Shown here: piece by piece, positions 1-5,902 of the stretch | How the letters are laid out: each line of letters starts with the position of its first letter | How positions within the stretch are numbered: the first letter of the stretch is position 1 | The notes under the pieces: model-generated | The model's input: the letters and a program-made list of their open reading frames with translations, nothing else | Told to the model about the DNA's origin: nothing | The model's database searches: none | Translations under genes and position numbers: made by a program | Source of the DNA: Candidatus Cloacimonadota bacterium | GTDB taxonomy: Bacteria > Cloacimonadota > Cloacimonadia > Cloacimonadales > TCS61 | Length of the DNA stretch: 5,902 bases | NCBI GenBank assembly: GCA_027858325.1 | Contig: JAQICU010000242.1 | Coordinates: forward strand, 1 to 5,902 | Reading direction: 5' to 3'

Positions 1-1
1 T

Positions 2-868
2 CTTCTCTCTTCCCAAAACAATGTAGAGATCGCTCAGATCCGCTACGATACTGGAACGCTTTCCAAAGCAGAATATCTGCAATTACAATCTGAATTAGCA
101 GTTAAAGAAGTAAACCTGATCCAGATAGAAAATCTTTACCAGATAAGTTTATTAGAATTAGCTAATTTCTTGCAGCTTGAGAAAGTGAAAGAACTTGCAG
201 AAATTCCAATTGAAATTCATCAACCAACTTTAGATGAATTAAGCAGTAAATCTATTTCCGAATTAGATGAATTGATAAAAACGATCATTAATATAGGAGA
301 AAGTAGTAATCCTTCATTAAAGATATCAGAAATATCTGTTAATACAAATAAAAAATCTTTACTGATGGCTGGAGGAAACTTCTTACCATCAGTAAATTTA
401 CAATATTCCAATAATTGGTCAAAATACGATTATCAGGAAGCCTTTATTGAAAGTGGTCAATTAGGAGTCTATCTTTCAATTCCGATCTTTCCACTGGTGG
501 ATAATGGTTTGGAAGTAGCAAAAGCTAACCATAACTTGAAGCAATCTAAATATGAATTAGAAACAGTAAGTGATGCAATAAAACTTTCTCTGCGAAGTTC
601 ATTAATAAATCTGGTTGCAGCAGCTAAGACAGTAAGATCTTCCAAGCTTGCAATGGAATATTCTAAAGAAACATATAACCAGATGAAAGAAAGATTTACC
701 CATGGCGTAATTACAGCTAATGATCTTCTCTCGGCAGAAGTTATGTTTACTTCCGCGCAAAATCAATACACAACCAGTTTTTATAATTTCTTGCGTGTTA
801 AGTCTACATTGCAATTCTTGATGGGTATTGAAGATCCACAAATTTTAGAAAAAATATTAAATAAATAA
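2..868 (+). CDS. TolC-family outer membrane efflux protein, 5'-truncated
   Basis: This is the C-terminal 288 residues of a TolC/OprM-type outer-membrane factor, the trimeric channel that carries pump substrates through periplasm and outer membrane. The frame is open from the first complete codon at base 2. A TTG at 170 is not the start, because family-like sequence continues upstream of it. Two copies of the family's helix-turn signature are visible: RYDTGTLSKAEYLQLQSEL at fragment residues 14-32 and RFTHGVITANDLLSAE at about 231-246. They mark the two internal structural repeats of TolC proteins. A strand-like stretch near residues 120-165 (GGNFLPSVNLQYSNNW, then LGVYLSIPIF) fits the second beta-barrel segment. 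Family members usually have 420-480 residues, so roughly the first 130-190, including the signal peptide, are missing. The frame ends in TAA 12 bases before the adaptor gene. The family call is secure; the substrate is not visible. Confidence 0.93.
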   Translation, partial: LLSSQNNVEIAQIRYDTGTLSKAEYLQLQSELAVKEVNLIQIENLYQISLLELANFLQLEKVKELAEIPIEIHQPTLDELSSKSISELDELIKTIINIGESSNPSLKISEISVNTNKKSLLMAGGNFLPSVNLQYSNNWSKYDYQEAFIESGQLGVYLSIPIFPLVDNGLEVAKANHNLKQSKYELETVSDAIKLSLRSSLINLVAAAKTVRSSKLAMEYSKETYNQMKERFTHGVITANDLLSAEVMFTSAQNQYTTSFYNFLRVKSTLQFLMGIEDPQILEKILNK

Positions 869-871
869 AAT

Positions 872-878
872 GGGGGAG
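872..878 (+). promoter_or_regulatory. Ribosome binding site of the adaptor gene
   Basis: GGGGGAG lies just before the ATG at 881. It is the only purine-rich Shine-Dalgarno-like run in the 12-base gap after the channel gene and supports that start. The space from GGAG to ATG is only two bases, shorter than usual, though the run of five G allows looser pairing. Confidence 0.6.
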
Positions 879-880
879 AA

Positions 881-1981
881 ATGAAACAATTACTTAAACT
901 AACTTTAATAATTCTTGTGGTCTTAGTATCACTTGTTTCCTGCACGGAAAACAAAAAACCCGGCATAGATGAGAGTGACAAATCTAAGGAACAGGAAGTG
1001 ATCGTAAGGGTTCAGAAAATGGAATTAGAAGATCTTGAGAAATATGTAAATATCATTGGTAAATTGGAAGGGATCACAGACGTGGATCTTTCCTGTGAAA
1101 CAAATGGGAAAGTGATTGAGATTTATAAAAATCTGGGTGACTGGATAGATAAAGGTGATGCTATCGGCCGGGTTGATAACACCGATGCAAAAAATCTATT
1201 GTTACAGGCTCAGGCAGTTTTGATGGCAGCGGAAGCAAATATGGAAACAGCTAGTATGAGCATGAAAGCTTCCCAGAGATTGTATGATGAGAATAAAATC
1301 TCAGAAAGTGAATTCCTGCAGGCAAATAGTTCTCTCAAGAATTCTCAGGCAGGTTACAATGGTGCCTTGGCTAATGTAGAAAGTGCACGGAAGAATTTAG
1401 AGAATTCTCAGTTTACGACACCTGTTTCAGGTTTTCTTGCGGAACTTAATTTGGAAGTTGGAGTAATGGTGAGTCCGGGGATGAAAATTGCCGGTATTGT
1501 TAATTCAAGAAAATTAAAGATCAAATCAGGAATAAGTGAATCTGATATTTCCTTTGTAAAAAAAGATGACCATGTAATTGTTGTATACAATGAAAAAAAC
1601 TATGAAGGTAAGATATCGGGTGTAGGAATCCGTCCCGTTACAGGCGGCAATAACTATCCAATAGAAATCATACTGTCCAATCCAAACCTGAAGCTTTTCC
1701 CTGGAATGGTGGTCGAAGGGCACATCTTTTCGCAGACATTTAAAAATGTGCTCTACACATCTATCGAAAACTTGCGCGAAAAATATGATAAACAATTTGT
1801 TTATATTATAAATTCAGAGAACAGGGCTGAACTCAGAATAGTGGAACTGGGAGAAAAAGTAGCTAACAATATAATAATAAAATCCGGACTGCAGTCAGGA
1901 GATAAACTAGTGATTGACGGTATAGACAGTCTTTCCGACGGAACTCTGGTAGAAGTGAAATCCGGCTTCGAGATAAATTGA
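881..1981 (+). CDS. RND efflux periplasmic adaptor (membrane fusion protein), lipoprotein
   Basis: This 366-residue adaptor of the HlyD/AcrA/MexA family would link the inner-membrane pump to the outer-membrane channel. It starts with a hydrophobic signal segment (residues 4-20) ending in the lipobox LVSC, so Cys21 is the likely lipid-anchored first residue of the mature protein. The domains follow the usual order. A first lipoyl half lies at about 66-100 (GKVIEIYKNLGDWIDKGD). An alpha-helical hairpin lies at about 102-176, rich in Ala, Gln, Glu and Asn. Its tip has Arg133-Leu134 and Ile140-Ser141, resembling the RL...S motif that contacts the channel. The second lipoyl half is at about 179-207 (TTPVSGFLAELNLEVG). 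A beta-barrel at about 210-285 contains LFPGM, and a membrane-proximal domain follows to the end (GLQSGDKLVIDG at 336-347). It sits 12 bases after the channel gene and 22 before the pump gene, so it is almost certainly co-transcribed and co-functional with both. Confidence 0.95.
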   Translation: MKQLLKLTLIILVVLVSLVSCTENKKPGIDESDKSKEQEVIVRVQKMELEDLEKYVNIIGKLEGITDVDLSCETNGKVIEIYKNLGDWIDKGDAIGRVDNTDAKNLLLQAQAVLMAAEANMETASMSMKASQRLYDENKISESEFLQANSSLKNSQAGYNGALANVESARKNLENSQFTTPVSGFLAELNLEVGVMVSPGMKIAGIVNSRKLKIKSGISESDISFVKKDDHVIVVYNEKNYEGKISGVGIRPVTGGNNYPIEIILSNPNLKLFPGMVVEGHIFSQTFKNVLYTSIENLREKYDKQFVYIINSENRAELRIVELGEKVANNIIIKSGLQSGDKLVIDGIDSLSDGTLVEVKSGFEIN

Positions 1982-1992
1982 TCAACATGAAT

Positions 1993-1998
1993 AGGGAG
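1993..1998 (+). promoter_or_regulatory. Ribosome binding site of the RND pump gene
   Basis: AGGGAG ends five bases before the ATG at 2004. It is a good Shine-Dalgarno match at a normal distance, and it fixes the start that gives the standard RND N-terminus (a short polar stretch, then the first membrane helix). Confidence 0.75.
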
Positions 1999-2003
1999 AT
2001 GAT

Positions 2004-5000
2004 ATGTCATTAGCAAAATTTTCTGTAGATAACGGCGTGCTGATAAATATGATCATGATCATTGTGTTCATATTTGGTATTTATACAATGATAAACATGC
2101 CGAAGGAAGAGATGCCAGCGGTTGACTTTGGTTCATTCTATATCATGGTCAGCTATCGTGGTGTTTCTCCGGCAGAGATGGAAAAGCTGGTTATAAAGAA
2201 AATCGAAGATCAGCTTACAGATTTGGAAGATGTGGATTATATGAGTTCCACAGCTTCCGAGGGAAGAGCTACAATTTATATTCAAATGGATCCCAAAGCT
2301 GATATTGAGAAAGCCTGGAGTGATCTCAACACGGAAATGGACAAAGTGAATGACCTGCCGGATGATGCTGATGATCCTTTCCTGCTTCAGTTAAATATGC
2401 GTGAAGTGAATGAGATCTGCACAGTTACTCTGGGTGGTGATCTCTCTGATAATGCTTTGCGGGAATTGGCTGACGACTTCAAAGATGAAATCTTAGACCT
2501 GGGTTATATTTCCAAAGTGGAAATAGCTGGAACGCGTGATCGCCAGATCTGGATCGACAGTAATATTCAGAAGCTGAAAGAATACGGCATTTCTTTGAAC
2601 GATCTGGCAAATGCTATCAACATGAGAAACATGAATGCACCTGGCGGTTCCATTAAAGTAGGATATGCAGAATTCCTGATCAGAACAATGGGTGAATTTG
2701 ATAATATCGATCAAATAGGTGAGCTTGTTGTGAGAATGGATGACAATGGTCGGTCGGTACGAATAGAAGATGTAGCTGCAGTACGTGACACATTGGAAGA
2801 AGCTACCACAATGAGTAAACTGGATGGTAAAAAAGCCGTAACAGTTGATATTTACAAGAAAGCTGATGGGAATATTATCAGTGTGATGGAAAATGTACGC
2901 GAAAAAGCAACCGAATTTGAAAATAGAATGGACGGACTTTCAGTGGAAGTTCGTAATGATGGTTCTATCAGGGTTAAAAACAGCATCAGAACACTTGGAA
3001 ATAATGCAATGTTGGGAATCATTCTGGTATTCATTGTGTTATGGATTTTCATAGGTTGGAAGAATGCTCTTTTTGCTGCCTGGGGGATCCCCTTTAGTTT
3101 TCTGCTGGCTTTTATTCTAATGCAGCGCTTCGACGTTACAATAAATAACCTCAGTCTTTTTGCTTTGATCCTGGTATTGGGTATGATCGTAGATGATGCG
3201 ATAATTGTGCTGGAAAATATTCATCGCTATCGGGAGATGGGGATGAGTCCGCGGGATGCTGCCATAAAAGGTACGCAAGAGATCATGTGGCCGGTAGTGG
3301 CTGCTGTAGCAACAACTGTTGCCGCTTTCATGCCTCTGTTGATGATGGAAGGGATGATGGGTAAATTTATGAGTGTTTTCCCGATCGTGGTTTCCATGGC
3401 TCTGCTTGCATCTCTTTTTGAAAGTCTGGTGATCTTACCTTCCCATGTGGCAGAATTTAGTGGGAAAAGTAACTTTGATCGAAAGAAAAAAGACCATAAA
3501 CTACATGACTGGCTGGTGAGGAAATATCGCATCGCTGTTAAAAAAGTGCTGAGACACAGATTGTTGACGATGTTAGCTTTGATAAGCGCTTTGCTTCTTT
3601 CAGTTCTTGTTTTGTTTTCAGGTTTAGTGAAATTTCAATTCTTCGCTCGGGCAAAACCACAAACTATCGTTATGAATTTAGAAACACCTACGGGAACCAG
3701 CCTTGAAAAGACGGATGAAGTTGTTACACAGATCGAGAATTTCATCCTGAAAATACCGGAAAAAGTAGATATAGAAGCAGTTGTCAGCACTGTTGGTCAG
3801 TATTCGGAAAATCACAGAAATATAGTAGAAACAAGAAATGCAAATATAAAAATTGATCTGGTGGAACTTGATGATATGCAGTTTAGCCATGATCAGATAA
3901 AAAACAGGATAAGAAAATATTTGGAGACTGTTTCCGGACTCTATACTTTCAGTTTTAAGGATGGGGGACGCGGCGGACCGCCCACCGGTGAAGATATCGA
4001 GATCCGCATCAAAGGTGATGATCTTACCAGATTGGAAGAAATTGGTGAATATGTGATCTCTGAAATTGAGAAAATTTCCGGTACTTCAGACTTGGAAACA
4101 AGTTTTTCCGAAGGTAAGAAAGAGATTCGGATCGTTCCAAAACATGATAAACTGGCACTTTATGGTTTGAATGTTCAATCCATTTCTTCACTTGTAGGTT
4201 ATGCTTCTTTTGGAGGTTACATATCCAAATATCGCGGTTCCGGAATGGATGAATATGATATAGTATTGAGGGTTATGGATGAACAGATCGATGAACTATC
4301 AGATTTGGAAAATCTACCTGTTCGCACCAGGAACGGTGATGTGATCGCACTAAAAGAAATTGCCGATCTGGAAATTGGCTCTGGGTATTCACAAATAGAA
4401 CACCGTGACCGAAAAAGAGTAATTACTGTTACCGGTTCGGTGACAACTTATCAGGAAAATGGACGCACAAATCTTCGTTCCGCCGATGAAGTTACCGAGC
4501 TTTTGCGTGGAAATATAATTACCGGTTCAAAAGGTTATCTAACCGGATTTACAGAACGTTTCCCCGGTTATCAGATAGAGTATGGCGGTCAGGCAGAAGA
4601 ACAGGCAAAAACAAACAATTCACTGTATTTTGCATTTGGCGTTGCCTTGCTGCTTGTCTTCACGATCCTTGCTACTCAGTTTAAATCGGCTGTGCAGCCA
4701 CTCATTGTGATGTTTACAATTCCCTTTGCTTTTATAGGTGTTATATTTGGACTTCTTGTAACTCGCTTACCATTCTCCATGATGACTATGATATCGGTTG
4801 TTGCACTCGCAGGAGTTGTGGTAAATGATGCCCTGGTTATGGTTGATTTTGTGAATCGGGAAAGGGCAAATGGAGTAGATCGCTGGAATTCTCTGATTAA
4901 TGCCGGCGCGATCCGTTTGCGTCCGATCATCATGACAACTGTAACGACGATAGCCGGTTTCATGCCGATCATTCTTTCTACTTCCAGTATAACAGCAGAT

Positions 5001-5168
5001 TGGAAGCCTATGGCTGTTAGTATTGCTTTTGGTTTGGCATTTGCAACTGTACTTACTCTGTTTGTAATTCCCGTGATATATTCGCTGGTAGATTCTTTAT
5101 TCGGCAAGCTGGGAATGACACGCTTCAAGACTCATGCCAAATATGAAGACTGTGTGGATTGTGATTAA
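2004..5168 (+). CDS. RND efflux transporter permease, HAE-1/AcrB-type
   Basis: This complete 1054-residue pump of the AcrB/AcrF/MexB superfamily has the family's normal length. The first membrane helix is at about 11-31. The first porter region follows to about 330, then a helix bundle at about 333-482 containing the TM4 motif GMIVDDAIIVLENI with Asp397-Asp398, matching the proton-binding pair Asp407-Asp408 of AcrB. After a cytoplasmic linker, TM7 lies at about 519-541. The second porter region follows, with the glycine-rich RGGPPTG at 656-662. The last helices run from about 872 to 1034. In TM10 the motif is GVVVNDALVMVD, so Asn941 occupies the place of AcrB Lys940. The RLRPIIMT stretch keeps the counterparts of Arg971 and Thr978. 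These features predict proton-coupled export through the upstream channel and adaptor. Substrates cannot be read from the sequence; drugs, bile salts, lipids or metabolites are all possible. The short tail ends in CVDCD. Two stop codons stand in tandem (TAATAA). Confidence 0.97.
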   Translation: MSLAKFSVDNGVLINMIMIIVFIFGIYTMINMPKEEMPAVDFGSFYIMVSYRGVSPAEMEKLVIKKIEDQLTDLEDVDYMSSTASEGRATIYIQMDPKADIEKAWSDLNTEMDKVNDLPDDADDPFLLQLNMREVNEICTVTLGGDLSDNALRELADDFKDEILDLGYISKVEIAGTRDRQIWIDSNIQKLKEYGISLNDLANAINMRNMNAPGGSIKVGYAEFLIRTMGEFDNIDQIGELVVRMDDNGRSVRIEDVAAVRDTLEEATTMSKLDGKKAVTVDIYKKADGNIISVMENVREKATEFENRMDGLSVEVRNDGSIRVKNSIRTLGNNAMLGIILVFIVLWIFIGWKNALFAAWGIPFSFLLAFILMQRFDVTINNLSLFALILVLGMIVDDAIIVLENIHRYREMGMSPRDAAIKGTQEIMWPVVAAVATTVAAFMPLLMMEGMMGKFMSVFPIVVSMALLASLFESLVILPSHVAEFSGKSNFDRKKKDHKLHDWLVRKYRIAVKKVLRHRLLTMLALISALLLSVLVLFSGLVKFQFFARAKPQTIVMNLETPTGTSLEKTDEVVTQIENFILKIPEKVDIEAVVSTVGQYSENHRNIVETRNANIKIDLVELDDMQFSHDQIKNRIRKYLETVSGLYTFSFKDGGRGGPPTGEDIEIRIKGDDLTRLEEIGEYVISEIEKISGTSDLETSFSEGKKEIRIVPKHDKLALYGLNVQSISSLVGYASFGGYISKYRGSGMDEYDIVLRVMDEQIDELSDLENLPVRTRNGDVIALKEIADLEIGSGYSQIEHRDRKRVITVTGSVTTYQENGRTNLRSADEVTELLRGNIITGSKGYLTGFTERFPGYQIEYGGQAEEQAKTNNSLYFAFGVALLLVFTILATQFKSAVQPLIVMFTIPFAFIGVIFGLLVTRLPFSMMTMISVVALAGVVVNDALVMVDFVNRERANGVDRWNSLINAGAIRLRPIIMTTVTTIAGFMPIILSTSSITADWKPMAVSIAFGLAFATVLTLFVIPVIYSLVDSLFGKLGMTRFKTHAKYEDCVDCD

Positions 5169-5241
5169 TAATTAACCTTCCGAATGGTTTCTGCCAGAAG
5201 ACTTGGCATAAGCCGAAGGTCTTGTGTTAAGTCGATATGTC

Positions 5242-5279
5242 AACTTATCACAAGTTCCGCAGGAATCTTGTGATAAGTT
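5242..5279 (+). terminator. Perfect 13-bp inverted repeat, possible operon end
   Basis: AACTTATCACAAG at 5242-5254 is the exact reverse complement of CTTGTGATAAGTT at 5267-5279. Inside it, TTCC (5255-5258) and GGAA (5262-5265) extend the helix by four pairs, leaving a GCA loop and one bulged T at 5266. It starts 73 bases after the pump stop codon, so it could end transcription or protect the 3' end of the mRNA. Only three T follow the stem on the + strand, so it is not a classical intrinsic terminator. Because a hairpin is symmetric, it could serve either strand. Confidence 0.4.
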
Positions 5280-5359
5280 TCGCAGAATCAGGAAAAACCC
5301 TCGGAATGGTTTCTGTTAGAAGATTACTACTTTATTAACCTTTGCCACGGTTTTATTGA

Positions 5360-5408
5360 CCTTGGAAGGGCTTCTCTCAAGATTTCTTGGGATGTAGCCC
5401 TTGCAAGG
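5360..5408. repeat. Long imperfect hairpin in the intergenic block
   Basis: The outer arms CCTTG (5360-5364) and CAAGG (5404-5408) pair. After a single G-G mismatch, AAGGGCT (5366-5372) pairs with AGCCCTT (5396-5402). Inside a small internal loop, TCTCAAG (5375-5381) pairs with CTTGGGA (5386-5392), with one G-T wobble, across the loop ATTT. That gives about 19 pairs in 49 bases, far more than expected by chance in AT-rich spacer DNA. No T-tract follows directly on either strand, so a simple terminator is doubtful. It may be a structured RNA segment, a mobile-element end or part of a dispersed repeat. Confidence 0.45.
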
Positions 5409-5431
5409 ATTTACCTGCCTTCAGAACGGTT

Positions 5432-5508
5432 TTTTCACTTTTCGCGAAATCCTGAAATTGCTAAATGGATGTTATGCTGAGAGAAGCGATTGCAGGGTTT
5501 TAGATTAT
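5432..5508. other. Spacer with a 10-bp palindrome, no gene seen
   Basis: This short spacer lies between the last repeat box and the end of the - strand frame. The only visible structure is the perfect palindrome TTTCGCGAAA at 5440-5449. A six-base T run at 5430-5435 has no strong stem directly before it. I see no coding frame with a ribosome binding site and no promoter I can support. Confidence 0.4.
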
Positions 5509-5902
5509 CTATGCACCTTTCATGACCGGCACAAAAAAATCATTGAATTCGGTTTTGAGCAAATGTTGCAAAGATTTAGAACAATCAGCTTCTATATAAG
5601 CAATAGAAAATACAGGATTTTCATGATGGTTGATTTTCACATAATGCAGAACATTACCAAGATATTCCCGAAAAGCCTTATGATCCGGTTCATAAAAATT
5701 AACATCAATATCAATTCCGTTATATCCCAATATCCAGCCAAAATGATTCTCGGTTCTTGCCTGCCAGATCTGCTTCCAGTCAGGTTTCAAATTATTGAAG
5801 AAAGCAACGAATGGATTAAATCCGAAAGCGTGAAATGTGAGATCGGCTAATCAAAAACAACCATAACGAAGTGTGTTCATTTCTATGGGAATAAGCTTGT
5901 TG
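5509..5902 (-). pseudogene. ATP-grasp-like protein C-terminal end, interrupted by TGA
   Basis: Read from the right edge, one - strand frame gives NKLIPIEMNTLRYGCF, then a TGA at 5851-5853. It then stays open for 113 codons to a TAG at 5509-5511. The part before the stop has the Glu-x-Asn element followed by Arg-Tyr-Gly typical of the metal-binding end of ATP-grasp domains (enzymes that join a carboxylate to an amine or similar group using ATP). The part after it continues like the tail of such a protein (ADLTFHAFGFNPF, then NNLKPDWKQIW, then HFGWILGYNGIDIDVNFYEP). It has balanced composition, and no ATG or ribosome binding site lies near its left end, so it is not an independent gene. The first candidate start, a TTG at 5788-5790, has no Shine-Dalgarno. 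One nonsense change in an otherwise intact frame suggests a recent pseudogene or a base error. The ATP-grasp call rests on recalled motifs only; the exact function is unknown. The N-terminus lies outside the window. Confidence 0.5.

Larger units (their letters stand above)
5174..5431 (+). repeat. Four dispersed [AT][AG]CC-N8-GGTT boxes
   Basis: Four 16-base boxes share the ends AACC and GGTT around eight variable bases. They lie at 5174-5189 (AACCTTCCGAATGGTT), 5296-5311 (AACCCTCGGAATGGTT), 5337-5352 (AACCTTTGCCACGGTT) and 5416-5431 (TGCCTTCAGAACGGTT, with a diverged left end). AACC and GGTT are complementary, so each box except the last is a small inverted repeat. Copies 1 and 2 remain alike further right: over 30 bases they differ at five positions, and both continue with TTCTG, or a close variant, and AGAAGA. 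The offsets from the first box are 122, 163 and 242 bases, all close to multiples of 40-41. The block is noncoding and lies between the pump operon and the - strand frame. I do not recognise a named repeat family. Confidence 0.55.

Noticed and set aside
170..868. TTG at 170 as the start of the channel gene
   Set aside because: The same frame is open back to base 2 and encodes the family motif RYDTGTLSKAEYLQLQSEL, so the gene starts left of the window.
4676..5128. 150-codon - strand open frame
   Set aside because: It lies wholly inside the RND pump gene on the other strand and has no motif of its own; it is the complement of conserved transmembrane coding sequence.
5174..5431. CRISPR array
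   Set aside because: The repeats are only 16 bases, diverged and unevenly spaced, with no uniform spacers and no cas gene in view.
5509..5790. Independent 93-residue gene starting at the TTG at 5788-5790
   Set aside because: No Shine-Dalgarno precedes the TTG, and the coding-like sequence continues upstream in the same frame, so this is part of a longer, interrupted frame.
5401..5850. 149-codon + strand open frame starting with TTG
   Set aside because: It begins inside the long hairpin, has no ribosome binding site, and lies opposite the - strand frame, whose composition and ATP-grasp-like motifs are far more protein-like. Its many Ile, Phe and Ser residues look like an antisense shadow.
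5878..5880. ATG as the start of a short - strand peptide (MNTLRYGCF)
   Set aside because: The frame is open further upstream to the window edge, no ribosome binding site precedes the ATG, and the Met lies inside the Glu-Met-Asn motif.

Overview
The window holds most of one tripartite RND efflux operon on the + strand, then a gene-poor stretch of about 340 bases rich in inverted and direct repeats, and finally a damaged or recoded reading frame on the - strand that runs off the right edge. The pump components (outer-membrane channel, lipid-anchored adaptor, inner-membrane RND transporter) show a Gram-negative-type (diderm) cell. The DNA is AT-rich and the proteins are rich in Lys, Glu, Ile and Asn. 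The order channel, adaptor, pump and the pump's GGPPTG-type porter sequence suggest the FCB group or a nearby candidate phylum, but I cannot name a genus.

Positions 1-868 encode the C-terminal 288 residues of a TolC-type outer-membrane factor whose start lies left of the window. After 12 bases comes the adaptor (881-1981), a lipoprotein of the HlyD/AcrA/MexA type. After 22 bases comes a full-length HAE-1 type RND permease (2004-5168, 1054 aa). The tight spacing and the lack of any promoter or terminator between them indicate one transcript. The three products would form one envelope-spanning, proton-driven export machine. The sequence does not reveal the substrate, and no regulator gene is visible.

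From 5169 to about 5450 there is no gene. This part contains four 16-base boxes with the pattern [AT][AG]CC-N8-GGTT, a perfect 13-bp inverted repeat with a competing third arm, and a second long imperfect hairpin. It may act as the 3' end of the operon, as a dispersed repeat element, or as a structured RNA.

From 5902 back to 5509 on the - strand, a reading frame looks like the C-terminal end of an ATP-grasp family protein (Pro-Ile-Glu-Met-Asn followed by Arg-Tyr-Gly). It is interrupted by one in-frame TGA at 5851-5853. I read it as a pseudogene or a sequencing error, with recoding as a less likely option. I see no convincing undescribed system. The repeat-rich intergenic block and the TGA-interrupted frame are the points most worth a second look.
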